Of a stretch of 64,000 nucleotides of DNA, positions 25,067-34,685 are shown piece after piece. The translations under genes and the position numbers were made by a program. The notes under the pieces are model-generated. The model did no database searches. It was not told the origin of the DNA and saw nothing but the letters and a program-made list of their open reading frames with translations. The stretch lies in the NCBI RefSeq assembly GCF_023498005.1, contig NZ_CP097289.1:2604001-2668000 (forward strand), read 5' to 3'. Origin of the DNA: Streptomyces durmitorensis. GTDB lineage: Bacteria > Actinomycetota > Actinomycetes > Streptomycetales > Streptomycetaceae. Within the stretch, counting starts at the first letter, position 1. Every line of letters starts with the position of its first letter.

Positions 25067-26283
25067 TCCGTTTCCGCCGGTCGAATGCCCTCGTAGGCCA
25101 CTTCGAGCCGGTCCGGGCCGCGCAGGCTGAGGTTGGGCTTGTACGACAGGCCCGCTGCCGCGAGGCGCGGGTTGACCATGCGCGAGGCGAAGAGTTCGAA
25201 GGCGATGCGCACCTCGAGGCGTGCGAGGCCCGCACCGAGGCAGAAGTGCGGTCCTGCCGAGAACGACAGGTGCGGTGCGCCGGTCGGGCGCAGGATGTCG
25301 AAGCGGTCCGGGTCCGGGAACACGTCGGGGTCCCGGTTCGCCGCGCCCAGGAGCAGCACCAGGAAATCGCCCTCCTGGGCGTGTGAGCCGGAGAGGGCCA
25401 CCGGCTCGCGTGCCACGCGTGAAGTCACCTGTACGGGGGCGTCGTAGCGCAGCACCTCCTCCACCGTCTGCCCGGACAACTCGGGTTGGCGGCGCAGGAG
25501 TTCGAGCTGGTCGGGGTGGCGCAGCAGGGCCAGGACGCCGTTGCTGATCAGGTTGACCGTCGTCTCGTGGCCCGCGTTGATGAGAAGGATGCAGGTGGCG
25601 AGCAGTTCGTGCTCGTCGAGGCGGTCGCCGGACTCCTCCACCCGCACGAGCTGGGAGACGAGGTCGTCACGCGGGTCGGTGCGCCGTTCGGCGATGAGAT
25701 CGCGGAAGTACTGGATGAACTCGGCGCGTGCCTGCGCCGCCTGGGCCGTGGCGCGCGGGGCGACGAGGCCGGGCAGCGGCGGTTCGAGGGCCTCGGACAG
25801 CTTGGCCGACCAGTCCTGGATCAGGTACCGGTCCGCGAAGGGCACCCCGAGCAGTTCGCACATGATCCGCAGCGGCAGTGGATAGGCGAGGTCGGAGACG
25901 ACCTCGAACCGCCCTTTCGCGGCCGCTTCGGAGAAGAGCTCATCTGCGGCCCCCCGGATACGCGGCTCCAGCGCGGCGACCACACGCGGGGTGAACGCCT
26001 TGACCACCAGCCTGCGGAGCCTGGTGTGATCCGGCGGGTCCAGGTGCAGGAAGTTCCGGGTCCTTGGCCCCTTGGCGTTCGGGGAGAGACGCGCGCGTTC
26101 GCGTTCGCTGCTCATGGCCGGGTGGCGCAGTACGGCGGAGCAGTCCGCGTGCCGGCCGATGAGCATGAGCCCTTCGGCGGTCCGGGACGGCGACGCGAGC
26201 GCGAGCTCCCGCAGGACGGGGTAGGGATCGGCTCGGTTCAGCGGGTCGGTGAGGCGAGTGAGATCGACGGTGTCGGTGCTCAT
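25063..26283 (-). CDS. Cytochrome P450 (CYP), probable tailoring oxygenase
   Basis: 406 residues from ATG 26283, which overlaps the NRPS A stop. I-helix '[12 protein letters not shown]' (237-242, with Glu-Thr for proton delivery), ExxR 'EEVLRY' (276-279), and heme loop '[15 protein letters not shown]' with Cys348. Length and motifs are typical of soluble actinomycete class I P450s, which need separate ferredoxin and reductase; none is encoded here. Its position between NRPS A and FAAL suggests hydroxylation or epoxidation of the fatty acyl chain or of a T-bound residue; the choice is inference. Confidence 0.95.
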   Translation of the reverse strand: MSTDTVDLTRLTDPLNRADPYPVLRELALASPSRTAEGLMLIGRHADCSAVLRHPAMSSERERARLSPNAKGPRTRNFLHLDPPDHTRLRRLVVKAFTPRVVAALEPRIRGAADELFSEAAAKGRFEVVSDLAYPLPLRIMCELLGVPFADRYLIQDWSAKLSEALEPPLPGLVAPRATAQAAQARAEFIQYFRDLIAERRTDPRDDLVSQLVRVEESGDRLDEHELLATCILLINAGHETTVNLISNGVLALLRHPDQLELLRRQPELSGQTVEEVLRYDAPVQVTSRVAREPVALSGSHAQEGDFLVLLLGAANRDPDVFPDPDRFDILRPTGAPHLSFSAGPHFCLGAGLARLEVRIAFELFASRMVNPRLAAAGLSYKPNLSLRGPDRLEVAYEGIRPAETE

Positions 26284-29200
26284 GCTCCGTATCCACCCCA
26301 TTCGGCGAGCATGCGGGCCTGTTCCGCCTCGCTCGGCGCTCCCGCTTCGGAGACCAGCTGCTCGGGGTCATCGGCCAGGGAGACCAGGAGGTCCGAGCAC
26401 CGGTCGATCAAGTCGCGTGCCGTCTTCGCGGATATGACGTCGGGCCGGTGGTTCAGGGCCAGTTCCAGAAATTCGCCGCGGATGGCCGCCAGTCGCAGCG
26501 GGTACGGAGTTCCTTCGACGAGCGCATGGGTGGCCACCCGCAGCTCGCCCGCCGTGATGTCCAGGTCCTTGGCGTTCATCGAGGCATCGAGGAAGACCGT
26601 GGTGGTGTCGAACAGTGCGCTGAAGCCCGTGAGTTGCTGGATGCGGGAGAGACCGAGGTGCTGATGATCCATCAACTGGGCTTGCTCGTCCTGGAGTTGC
26701 ACCAGCAGGTCGCACAGCTTCACGTCCGGTCGCAGCCTGACCCGTACCGGCAGGGTGTTGGTGAACAGGCCCACCATCCGCTCCATCCCGGGCACCTCCG
26801 GCGGCCTGCCGGAGACGGACGTGCCGAACACGACATCGTCCGAACCGGTCCACCGGGACAGTTGCAGGGCCCAGACGCCTTGCACCGCGGTATTGAGCGT
26901 GACCCCGTGATGACGGCACCAGGCGACCAGACGGGTGGTGTCCGAGGGAGTCAACCGCGTGGCCAGGGTGTGCTGTTCGAGACGCGAGGACTCTGCCGCA
27001 CCGGGCGCCACCAGGGTGGGCCCTGCCAGACCGGCCAGTGCGACGGTCCAGGCACGGTCGGCCGCGGCGCCGTCCTGGGCCGCGACCCAGGACAGGTAGG
27101 CGCGGTAGGGGGTCACCGCCGGCAGCGGGCCGGCCTGTGCGGGACCTTCGTAGAGGGCGAACAACTCGCGCAGCAGAACCGGCGTCGACCAGGCGTCCAC
27201 CAGGATGTGATGTCCCGTGATCACCAGCCGGTGCAGCCCCGGCGCGAGGGCGAGCAGCCTGAATCGCAGGAGCGGCGGACGGGCGAGGTCGAAGGGCCGG
27301 GTACGGTCGTCGGCGGCCAGCCGCGTCGCCCGCTCCTCCCGCTGCCCGGGAGTCAGCTCGGACAGGTCGGCCGTGACCCAGGGCACGGAGAGCGAGGCAT
27401 GGATCGCCTGGACCGCCCGGTCGCCCACGTCGTGCACGAAGGCGGCACGCAGATTGCCGTGCCGGTCGATCACCTGTTGGGCCGCGGCGCGCAGTGCCGT
27501 CGCATCGAGCTCACCGCGGAGGTCCATCTGGAGCTGGGCCGCGTAGACGTCGGCGTCCCCTTCATGGAGCAACTCGTGGAAGAGGAAGCCCTCCTGCAGC
27601 GGGGACAGCGGCAGCACCTCCGTGACGCCGGGACGCGTCCGCCGCAGCCGGGCGAGCACCTCGTCCTCGTCGGGCAGCAGCACGGGGCCCGATTCCGCGC
27701 GTTCGCCGCCCGGGTCGCCGGGACCGGAAGCGGCGGCGAGGGTCTCGACCGTGCGGTGCTGGAAGATGTCGCGGACGGTGATCGCCACGCCCTCGCGGTA
27801 TGCCGCCGACGCCAGACGGGTGGCGATGATGCTGTCGCCGCCCAGGTCGAAGAACGAGTCGTCCGTGCCCACCCGTTCCAGGCCGAGGGCCTCCGCCATC
27901 AGCCCGCACAGCACCTTCTCGCGCTGGGTACGGGGCTCGCGTCCTGAGGCGAGCGCGGAGAAGTCGGGTGCGGGCAGTCGGTCGGTGTCCACCTTTCCGT
28001 TGACGGTCAGCGGCCACTCTTGTTCCACGAGCACGACCACCGCGGCCGGCACCATGAAGTCCGGCAGCCTGGTGCGGGCCCAGGCGCGTATGTCGGCGGC
28101 GTGCGGACGCGTTCCGGCGAGGGGCGCGACGTACCCTACGAGCCTGCGCTCGCCCCGCTCGTCCTCCCGGACCAGGACCTCCGCGGAAGCCACCTCGGCA
28201 TGGTCGGTGAGCACGGACTGCACCTCACCTGTCTCGATCCGGTAGCCGCGGATCTTCACCTGTCCGTCGGTGCGTCCGATGTAGTCGAGCGGGCCGTCCG
28301 CTCGGCGGCGCACCAGATCGCCGGTGCGGTACATCCGGGCGCCGGGCGGCCCGAAGGGGCAGGGCAGGAACGCTTCGGCGGTCACGGCGGGCCGCCGCCA
28401 GTAGCCGCGGGCCAGTCCGGCTCCGGACACGAACAGCTCGCCCATGGTGCCCGGCGGGACCGGGCGCAGCTCGTCGTCGAGGATGAACGCGCGGGTGTTG
28501 GACAGCGGGATGCCGATCGGCGCGTGCTGCTCGCCGACGAGCGGGACGCTGGCGGTGGCGGCGACCGTGTTCTCGGTCGGGCCGTACACATTGACCACCC
28601 GGCACCGTGCCGACCAGCGCCCGATGACGCCAGGGCTGGGAGCCGAGCCGCCGACCATGAGGTTGACGAGGTCCGGGAGTTCCTCGTCGGGAATGGTCTC
28701 CGCCATGGTCGGCGTCCAGCCGGCGTGGGTGATCCGCTGCTCGCGCATGAACTCGGTCAGCTCCGGGCCCGGCAGCGACGCGTGCGGCGGCGTCAGGACC
28801 ACCCGCGCCCCCACCTTCCAGACCGGCCAGAAGTCCGCGCCGGACGCGTCGAAGCTCAGGGAGAGGAACTGCAGCACCCGGTGGTGGGGTTCGACGCGGA
28901 GTACACGGGCGTAGACGCCCGCGAAACTCACGACGCTGCCCTGGCTGATCACCACGCCCTTGGGCAGGCCCGTCGAGCCGGACGTGTAGATCATGTAGGC
29001 GGCGTTCGCCGCGCCGAGCCGTCCGGCGCGCTCTTCCTGCGTCACATCGTGATCGGCCTCCACACGCCGGCCCGGCGCGTCGACGGTCAGGCGCGGCACT
29101 CCGGCCGGCACGACGAGGTCGGAGTCCTGGGCGGTCACCACACAGACCGGGGCGCAGTCGTCGAGCATGCGGGACACCCGCTCGGCCGGGTAGGCGACGT

Positions 29201-30827
29201 CGATCGGCACATAGGCCGCACCCGCCTTGACCACTGCGAGCAGGGCGACGAAGAAGTCCGTCGAGCGGGGCAGCGCGAGTGCGACGAAGCGCTCGGGCCC
29301 GGCGCCGTGCGCGATGAGTGTGCGCGCGAACCTATTGGCGCGGGCGTTGAGTCGGGCGTACGTCAGGGTCTCGTCCAGCGTGGTGAGCGCCGCCGCGTCC
29401 GGGGTCCGGCGCACCTGGTCCTCGAACAGTTCCGGAAGGATCGTGTCCGGGACACGCGTGCGCGGGTCGTCGGCGCCCTCGATGAGCTCCCGCTCCTCCG
29501 CCTCGCTCAGCAGGGGCAGCTCGCCGACCGGTGTGTCCGGTCGGGCGACCGCCGCTTCCAGGAAACGCAGGAAACGCGCCTGGTGCCCGTCGAGCGTCAC
29601 GGCGTCGCACAGCGTGGCGTCGGCGTCGAACACGAGCTGCGGCGCATGCCCGTCGCGGCGGTCGAAGACGTGGAGCGCCAGGTCGCCGGTCGTCGCGGGC
29701 AGCAGGCTGCGGAGCGCGGCCGGGATGCCGTCGAAGTCGAGCCGCAGGTCGAAGGACATCACGTTGATCATCACGCCGAGCAGGCCCTTGCCGTCCGCCG
29801 CAAGGCCCAGCTCCCTGCGGAGGTCCTCGTGCAGGTAGCGCTGGTGCTTGAGCATGACGCGGATCTCCCGCACCACGGTCGGCAGCAGGCTGGAGAGCGA
29901 GTCGTCGTCGCTCACGGGCAGCCGCAGCGGCATCGCGTTGGCGGTCAGGAACGGGGCCCGCATCATGGCGGGGGTCATCCGGGCCGTGAGCGGCACCGTC
30001 AGCACGACTTCGCGCTGCCTCGTGGTCCGGGCGGTGTACGCGGCCATGGCGGCGATGAGCGTCGCCGGCCATTCGGCTGCGCCGGACCGGGCGCTCTCCC
30101 TGAGCCGCCGCTCGGTCTCCTCGCTCAGGGCGCCGGCCCGGTTGAGGGTCGGCACGTCGGCGCCGCCGCTCCGTGCGCCCTGCGCGCGGTCCTCCACCAA
30201 CCGGGTGGGGGTCGGCCGGTCCGCGAAGCGCTCGACCCAGTACGCGCGGTCGCGGGCGAAGGCTTGGGACGCGTGATAGGCGGCTTCCTCCCGCGCCAGC
30301 TCGTCCAGTGTCGTGAACTCCGCTGCGGGGGCGGGCGTGTTCGCGACCAGTGCGGTGTAGAGCTGCGCGAGCCTGCGCAGCAGCAGCGACTCACCGTAGG
30401 CGTCGATGAGGATGTGGTGGAAGCAGTGGTAGTAGAAGAACCGGTCCGGGGCGAGCTGAAGCAGCGCGTAGGCCGAGGGCTCCGCGGTCAGGTCGATGGG
30501 CCGCAGCGCCTGGGTCCGCATCCAGTCCAGGGCGGCCGCCTCGGGGTCGGCCTCCCGGGTGAGGTCGAGCAGCGGCAGTTCGGCGTCGCCTTCGCCGACG
30601 ACCTGGTACAGCCCGTCGTCCTCGATGACGGCGCTGATCCGCATGACCTCGGTCTCCTGCCGCAGTCGGCGCCAGGCCTCGGCCAGGAGGGTCACGTCGA
30701 GGCGCCCGCGGAAGTCCACGTACTGGCTGACGTTGTACTGGTGGCCCGAGGAGTCGGCCTGGTGGCCGTACCAGACGCCCGCCTGAACGGCGGTCAGGGG
30801 GAAGCGCCGCGTCTGTGCCTCAGACAT
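26280..30827 (-). CDS. NRPS A: C-A-T-C, probable lipoinitiation module with a terminal orphan C domain
   Basis: 1515 residues. C1 (about 8-450) opens '[15 protein letters not shown]', as in EntF-like starter C domains, with HHILIDA at 137-143. A (about 465-955) has '[11 protein letters not shown]'; by eye the ten specificity residues read D-A-A-G-M-G-V-V-A-K, which I cannot assign. T has 'FFDLGGDSI' with Ser999. C2 (about 1065-1500) has HHILVDA at 1206-1212 and is the last domain: no A-T follows, so it must condense onto a residue carried by another protein. Asp-Ala replaces Asp-Gly in both C motifs, otherwise canonical. The start overlaps the type II thioesterase gene by 8 bases. FAAL and ACP genes nearby support C1 as the acyl-accepting starter. 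Confidence 0.93.
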   Translation of the reverse strand: MSEAQTRRFPLTAVQAGVWYGHQADSSGHQYNVSQYVDFRGRLDVTLLAEAWRRLRQETEVMRISAVIEDDGLYQVVGEGDAELPLLDLTREADPEAAALDWMRTQALRPIDLTAEPSAYALLQLAPDRFFYYHCFHHILIDAYGESLLLRRLAQLYTALVANTPAPAAEFTTLDELAREEAAYHASQAFARDRAYWVERFADRPTPTRLVEDRAQGARSGGADVPTLNRAGALSEETERRLRESARSGAAEWPATLIAAMAAYTARTTRQREVVLTVPLTARMTPAMMRAPFLTANAMPLRLPVSDDDSLSSLLPTVVREIRVMLKHQRYLHEDLRRELGLAADGKGLLGVMINVMSFDLRLDFDGIPAALRSLLPATTGDLALHVFDRRDGHAPQLVFDADATLCDAVTLDGHQARFLRFLEAAVARPDTPVGELPLLSEAEERELIEGADDPRTRVPDTILPELFEDQVRRTPDAAALTTLDETLTYARLNARANRFARTLIAHGAGPERFVALALPRSTDFFVALLAVVKAGAAYVPIDVAYPAERVSRMLDDCAPVCVVTAQDSDLVVPAGVPRLTVDAPGRRVEADHDVTQEERAGRLGAANAAYMIYTSGSTGLPKGVVISQGSVVSFAGVYARVLRVEPHHRVLQFLSLSFDASGADFWPVWKVGARVVLTPPHASLPGPELTEFMREQRITHAGWTPTMAETIPDEELPDLVNLMVGGSAPSPGVIGRWSARCRVVNVYGPTENTVAATASVPLVGEQHAPIGIPLSNTRAFILDDELRPVPPGTMGELFVSGAGLARGYWRRPAVTAEAFLPCPFGPPGARMYRTGDLVRRRADGPLDYIGRTDGQVKIRGYRIETGEVQSVLTDHAEVASAEVLVREDERGERRLVGYVAPLAGTRPHAADIRAWARTRLPDFMVPAAVVVLVEQEWPLTVNGKVDTDRLPAPDFSALASGREPRTQREKVLCGLMAEALGLERVGTDDSFFDLGGDSIIATRLASAAYREGVAITVRDIFQHRTVETLAAASGPGDPGGERAESGPVLLPDEDEVLARLRRTRPGVTEVLPLSPLQEGFLFHELLHEGDADVYAAQLQMDLRGELDATALRAAAQQVIDRHGNLRAAFVHDVGDRAVQAIHASLSVPWVTADLSELTPGQREERATRLAADDRTRPFDLARPPLLRFRLLALAPGLHRLVITGHHILVDAWSTPVLLRELFALYEGPAQAGPLPAVTPYRAYLSWVAAQDGAAADRAWTVALAGLAGPTLVAPGAAESSRLEQHTLATRLTPSDTTRLVAWCRHHGVTLNTAVQGVWALQLSRWTGSDDVVFGTSVSGRPPEVPGMERMVGLFTNTLPVRVRLRPDVKLCDLLVQLQDEQAQLMDHQHLGLSRIQQLTGFSALFDTTTVFLDASMNAKDLDITAGELRVATHALVEGTPYPLRLAAIRGEFLELALNHRPDVISAKTARDLIDRCSDLLVSLADDPEQLVSEAGAPSEAEQARMLAEWGGYGA

Positions 30828-31578
30828 GCGCCGCCTCCGTCGTCAGCAGGCCCTCCACGAGCAGGCCCATGACATCGAGCGGCGACTTCTCGAAGTAGAA
30901 GTGGCCGCCGTCCAGTTGGCGCACCCGGCAGGCGGCCATGGTGCAGGCGCCCCAGCGTTCGGCGTCGGCCTGGGTGACGGACGGGTCGTCCTTGCCGATG
31001 ATCGCGGTGATCGGGCAGGTCAAGGGGGCGCCGGAGACAGGCCGGTAGCTCTCCACCATGCCCAGGTCGTGGCGCAGGACGGGCAGGACGAGGCGGGACA
31101 GTTCCTCGTTCTCCAGCAGGGCCGCGCCCTCGCCTCCCAGGCTGCGTACGAACTCCTTGACCGTGGCGTCGTCCAGGCTCAGCCCGTTGGGGCGGCAGTG
31201 GGCGGGGGCTTTGCGGGCCGAGGCGAAGAGACGCACCAGCGGGGTGGGGAAGCGGGGCTGGAGCAACCGGGCCGCCTCGAAGGCCACGGTGGCGCCCATG
31301 CTGTGGCCGAAGAACGCCGTCGGCCGGTCGAGCCGTTCCCCGACGGCGGCCGCGGTCCACGCGGCGAGTTCGGCGACGTCCCGCGGCAAGGTGTCGCCCA
31401 AGCGGTCCTGCCGGCCGGGGTACTGCACGACGGCGACCTCGATCGCGGCGGGCAGCAGAGCACCCCAGTCGCGGAAGGCGCTCGCGGCGCCTCCGGCGTG
31501 CGGGAAGCAGACGAGCCGGATGCGAGCGCGGGGGCGTGGTGTGAAGACACGCAGCCAGGTGTTCCAGGAAGAGGCCAT
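30820..31578 (-). CDS. Type II (editing) thioesterase
   Basis: 252 residues, alpha/beta-hydrolase fold. Nucleophile elbow '[16 protein letters not shown]' (Ser93), oxyanion region '[12 protein letters not shown]', Asp in '[10 protein letters not shown]' and catalytic His in 'LDGGHFYFE'. The size and '[10 protein letters not shown]' opening match GrsT/RifR-type stand-alone thioesterases, which remove misprimed or stalled groups from carrier domains. Three bases after the upstream oxygenase gene and overlapping NRPS A. The only alpha/beta-hydrolase thioesterase in the window; I find no type I TE fused to any NRPS here. Confidence 0.94.
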   Translation of the reverse strand: MASSWNTWLRVFTPRPRARIRLVCFPHAGGAASAFRDWGALLPAAIEVAVVQYPGRQDRLGDTLPRDVAELAAWTAAAVGERLDRPTAFFGHSMGATVAFEAARLLQPRFPTPLVRLFASARKAPAHCRPNGLSLDDATVKEFVRSLGGEGAALLENEELSRLVLPVLRHDLGMVESYRPVSGAPLTCPITAIIGKDDPSVTQADAERWGACTMAACRVRQLDGGHFYFEKSPLDVMGLLVEGLLTTEAAHV

Positions 31579-31581
31579 GTC

Positions 31582-32595
31582 TCATCCCACCCGCTGGGCG
31601 GAGTGGCCCGTGAGGTCCGCGGAAGCGGTGGCGTCCGGGGCAGCGGGCGGGGTGAACGCCTCGGCCATGGCCACCGCGATACGCCGGTCACCGGTGAACG
31701 GCTCGCGCCCGTGCGAGGCGAGCATGTTGTCCACCACGAGCAGATCGTCCTGCTGCCAGTCGAACCGCGTGGAGCACGAGCGGTAGCAGTCCCTGAGGTG
31801 GGCGACCACGTCGTCGGGGATGGGCGCGCCGTCGCCGTAGTACGTGTTGCTCGGCAGGCCCTCCTCGCCGAAGAGGCTCAGGAGGCCCTCGCTCACCTCC
31901 TCGGGGAGGGTCGTGTGGTGGAAGAAGGTGATGTGGTTGAACCACACCGGCTCGGCGGTCTCCGGGTGGACGTGGATCGCGCGGCGCACGGCCCGGGTGC
32001 GCAGGACGTCCTCGCCCGTCCACTCGAAGGCGATGTCTCTGGTGCGGCAGTACCGCTCGGCCTCGTCAGGGTCGTCGGTGTTGAAGATGTAACGCCATGA
32101 CGCCCCGAACTCCTCGTGGAAATTGCGGACGACCATCCAGCCGCGGCGGGCGAACTCCTCGCGGACCGCGGGGTCGATCATCGTGTGGAGGCGCCGGGTG
32201 TCGGCGAGCGGAGTGGCGCCGCGGGTCGCGGGCGGCCGGTCGCAGTAGAAGAACAGCAGGCGGGGCCAGGACGCCTGGTAGGAGTTCTCGTTGTGGAGGA
32301 AGATCTCCTCGTCCGGCGGGTAGTCCGTGGACGTGTAGACGTTGCCCTTGATGGAGCTTCGCGGTGAGGAGCGTTCGGCGTAGGCGAGCGGCTCTCCCGA
32401 CATGGTGCGCACGGCCTGCTCGAAGCCCGGTACGCCTCCGATGCCGAACCCCCGTAACAGCACGGCGCCGTGTTCCGACAACTGCGAGCGCAGGACGGCC
32501 CGGTTGTCACGTATGAAGCTGCTGACGTCCGGGGCGTCCCGATCGCCTTCTACGGTGAGGGGCAACGCTTGTTCCCGGCCCCCGTGCGCAGTCAT
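31582..32595 (-). CDS. TauD/TfdA-like Fe(II)/2-oxoglutarate oxygenase (AsnO/SyrP type), copy 2
   Basis: 337 residues from ATG 32595 (GGAGG upstream). Iron-binding facial triad: His101-Asn-Glu103 ('FLHNENSY') and His295 in 'ASHGREPFTGDRRIAVAM', whose Arg pair binds 2-oxoglutarate. Glu in place of Asp (HxE) is the AsnO/VioC variant. 'NVYTSTDYPPDEEIFLHNENSYQASWPRLLFFYCDRPP' resembles SyrP-like enzymes that hydroxylate the beta-carbon of T-bound residues. Several A domains in the cluster read as Asn-like, so beta-hydroxy-Asn/Asp is a reasonable product. Three bases from the thioesterase gene and 60 bases after its paralogue. Confidence 0.92.
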   Translation of the reverse strand: MTAHGGREQALPLTVEGDRDAPDVSSFIRDNRAVLRSQLSEHGAVLLRGFGIGGVPGFEQAVRTMSGEPLAYAERSSPRSSIKGNVYTSTDYPPDEEIFLHNENSYQASWPRLLFFYCDRPPATRGATPLADTRRLHTMIDPAVREEFARRGWMVVRNFHEEFGASWRYIFNTDDPDEAERYCRTRDIAFEWTGEDVLRTRAVRRAIHVHPETAEPVWFNHITFFHHTTLPEEVSEGLLSLFGEEGLPSNTYYGDGAPIPDDVVAHLRDCYRSCSTRFDWQQDDLLVVDNMLASHGREPFTGDRRIAVAMAEAFTPPAAPDATASADLTGHSAQRVG

Positions 32596-32655
32596 GAATA
32601 CGTGCCTCCGAGCGGTGTGAACGGACGGATCGTGAAGCGGCGGTCGGGCGGCTGC

Positions 32656-33597
32656 TCAGTCGGACATGGCGACGAGCACGCGGCGGGGCCCTTCGAAGGG
32701 GCGTCGGCCGTGTCCCACGAGAACGTTGTCGATGAGCAGGAGGTCGCCGGCCCGCCAGTCGACGTCCACGGCGGACGCCAGGCCGCGCTCCTGGATCTGC
32801 GCGATGTACTCGGCGGGGATGGGAGTGCCGTCCGCGAAGGTGACCGACTGCGGCATCTCCTCCTCGGGCATGATCTGGGCGAGGGCCGCCGCGGTCTGGT
32901 CGCCCAGGCCCGAGGCATGCCACTGGTCGGCCTGGTTGAACCAGACCTCGGCCCCGGTGACCGGATGGCGGGCGGTGGAATGCCGGATCTGGCTCACCCG
33001 CAGACCGCCGTCGGGGCGCCACTCCCATTCGGACTGCCCCTTCTCCAGGAAGCGCTCGACCTCGGAGCGGTCCTCCGTCTCGAAGGTCTGCTGCCAGCTC
33101 CGGCCGAGTCCCATGCCGCCGTGCAGGTTCTGCGTGTAGCGCACGCCTCCCGCGAAGGCCTCGCGGACCTCCGGGTCGAGCGCGGCGAGCCAGCGGACAC
33201 CGTCGACCACGGGCGTCGCCCCGCCGCTCAGCGGTGCCCTCTCGCAGTAGAAGAGCAGCCGGGCCGGCCACTGATGGGCGTACGACATCTCGTTGTGCAT
33301 GGAGATGGTGTACTGAGGCGGGTACTCCGTCGACGTGTAGACGTTCTGGCCGACCTTGGTCCGCGGCGAGTTGCCGTGCACATAGGCGAGTCGGTTCGGC
33401 ACCAACGCGTCCATGACGGGGTCGAGTTCGGATGTCTCGATCCCGAACCCCCGGAACGTCAGGGCCTTCTGCTCGACCAGCGTCGCGTCGAGCCGCTCCT
33501 TGTCCTCGAGGTACGCCACGAGTCCGGGGGCATCGGCCGTGGCACCGGTCTCCTCCGGAGTGACCTCGAACGGTGCCCACATCGGGTTGTTGTGCAC
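32656..33597 (-). CDS. TauD/TfdA-like Fe(II)/2-oxoglutarate oxygenase (AsnO/SyrP type), copy 1
   Basis: 313 residues from GTG 33597, chosen because GGAG lies 7 bases upstream; a TTG 10 codons earlier is in frame but has no ribosome site. Triad His101-Asn-Glu103 ('SMHNEMSY') and His296 ('VGHGRRPFEGPRRVLVAM'). It shares the layout of the next gene ('NVYTSTEYPPQYTISMHNE') but is clearly diverged, so the two probably act on different residues or with different stereochemistry, as in kutzneride KtzO/KtzP. Soluble; would act on amino acids or T-bound aminoacyl groups. Confidence 0.92.
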   Translation of the reverse strand: MHNNPMWAPFEVTPEETGATADAPGLVAYLEDKERLDATLVEQKALTFRGFGIETSELDPVMDALVPNRLAYVHGNSPRTKVGQNVYTSTEYPPQYTISMHNEMSYAHQWPARLLFYCERAPLSGGATPVVDGVRWLAALDPEVREAFAGGVRYTQNLHGGMGLGRSWQQTFETEDRSEVERFLEKGQSEWEWRPDGGLRVSQIRHSTARHPVTGAEVWFNQADQWHASGLGDQTAAALAQIMPEEEMPQSVTFADGTPIPAEYIAQIQERGLASAVDVDWRAGDLLLIDNVLVGHGRRPFEGPRRVLVAMSD

Positions 33598-33650
33598 CCT
33601 CTTGCTCCTTTCATCGCCCGCAGACAATTCTCGGCGCGGACCTATATTTC

Positions 33651-34685
33651 TTAGCTAATGGGGCTACTCGAGATACCGCAGAAGGCGGAGTGCAGCAGGC
33701 GGGCGACGATCGGCGGGGCCCTCAACTCACCGCGGCGAGTGGGGCAGATGAGGTAGACGAGCCGACGCTCGGGGGTCGCGCCGGTCACGATGCCGGCGAG
33801 ATAGCCGTGCACGATGCCGACCATCCCCCACACGGTCACGTCTCCGGGCAGGGTCACGCTGTCGAGGCCCGCTCCGCAGAACGCGCGACCGCCCTTCGCG
33901 TACGGCACGTCGGGGACGCGGTACATCTCCCGCACGATGTCGGGCGGCAGCAGGTCACCCGCGGTGAGGGCGTGCAGGAAGCGGTCGAGGTCGGCCACCG
34001 TGGACACCATCTCGCCGGCCGCGCCGTGCAGCGAAGGGCTGTGCCGGGTCACGTCCACGCCCTCGTCGTAACCGCGGACGAAGGGTGCGGCCAGTTCGGG
34101 GTCGTCGCCGGGGAGGTGGGTGTGGTCGAGGCCCAGTGGGCGCAGCACCCGGTCCCGGGTCACCTCGGCGTAGGGGTGCCCGGTGACCTGTTCGACGAGC
34201 ATGCCGAGCGCGACGTAGTTGGCCCGGGTGATCTGCTGCCGGGTGCCGGTCGGGAAGGCGAGTGGGCGGCTCCGGGCGCGGGCGATGAGCTGGTCCGGGG
34301 TGAAGGTGTCGAAGCGATGGCGCAGGAACCAGGCGGTGTCGTTGTAGCGGACGTCGCTCTCGTCCACGAGGCCGCTGGTGTGATCCAGCAGGCTGCGTAC
34401 GGTGACGGTCCCGGGCAGCAGGCCGGGCAGCCGTCGTTCCACCGGCTCGTCGAGCTCGATCCGCCCCTCGGCGACGAGGCTCAGCACGGCCACGGCGAGG
34501 AACGTCTTGGTGACCCCGCCGATGCGGAAGTGCTGATCGGCGTGGAGCGGGGCGCCGGTGTCGAGGTCCGCGGTTCCCGAGCCGAAGGTGCTGGTGCCGT
34601 CGGGTCCGGTCAGCCTGACCAGGAAGGCGCTCGCCTCCGCGTCCGGGCGCTGCCCGATCACGTCGTGCACGGCATCATGCGTCAT
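33651..34685 (-). CDS. Stand-alone beta-lactamase-fold (PBP-like) protein with all catalytic motifs degenerate
   Basis: 344 residues from ATG 34685, overlapping the NRPS B stop by 11 bases. Fold is clear: '[37 protein letters not shown]', '[12 protein letters not shown]', '[34 protein letters not shown]', '[13 protein letters not shown]'. But the S-x-x-K nucleophile is Gly ('GVTK', codon 34514-34516), the Y-x-N motif reads I-T-R, and the H-x-G motif reads M-V-G. Stand-alone relatives (SurE, MppK type) act as peptide macrocyclases and need the Ser. This copy therefore looks non-hydrolytic: a pseudoenzyme, binding protein or recently dead paralogue of the domains fused to NRPS B and C. Confidence 0.88.
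   Translation of the reverse strand: MTHDAVHDVIGQRPDAEASAFLVRLTGPDGTSTFGSGTADLDTGAPLHADQHFRIGGVTKTFLAVAVLSLVAEGRIELDEPVERRLPGLLPGTVTVRSLLDHTSGLVDESDVRYNDTAWFLRHRFDTFTPDQLIARARSRPLAFPTGTRQQITRANYVALGMLVEQVTGHPYAEVTRDRVLRPLGLDHTHLPGDDPELAAPFVRGYDEGVDVTRHSPSLHGAAGEMVSTVADLDRFLHALTAGDLLPPDIVREMYRVPDVPYAKGGRAFCGAGLDSVTLPGDVTVWGMVGIVHGYLAGIVTGATPERRLVYLICPTRRGELRAPPIVARLLHSAFCGISSSPIS

Noticed and set aside
33597..33627. TTG 33627 as start of the first oxygenase
   Set aside because: No ribosome site precedes it, while GTG 33597 has GGAG at 7 bases.
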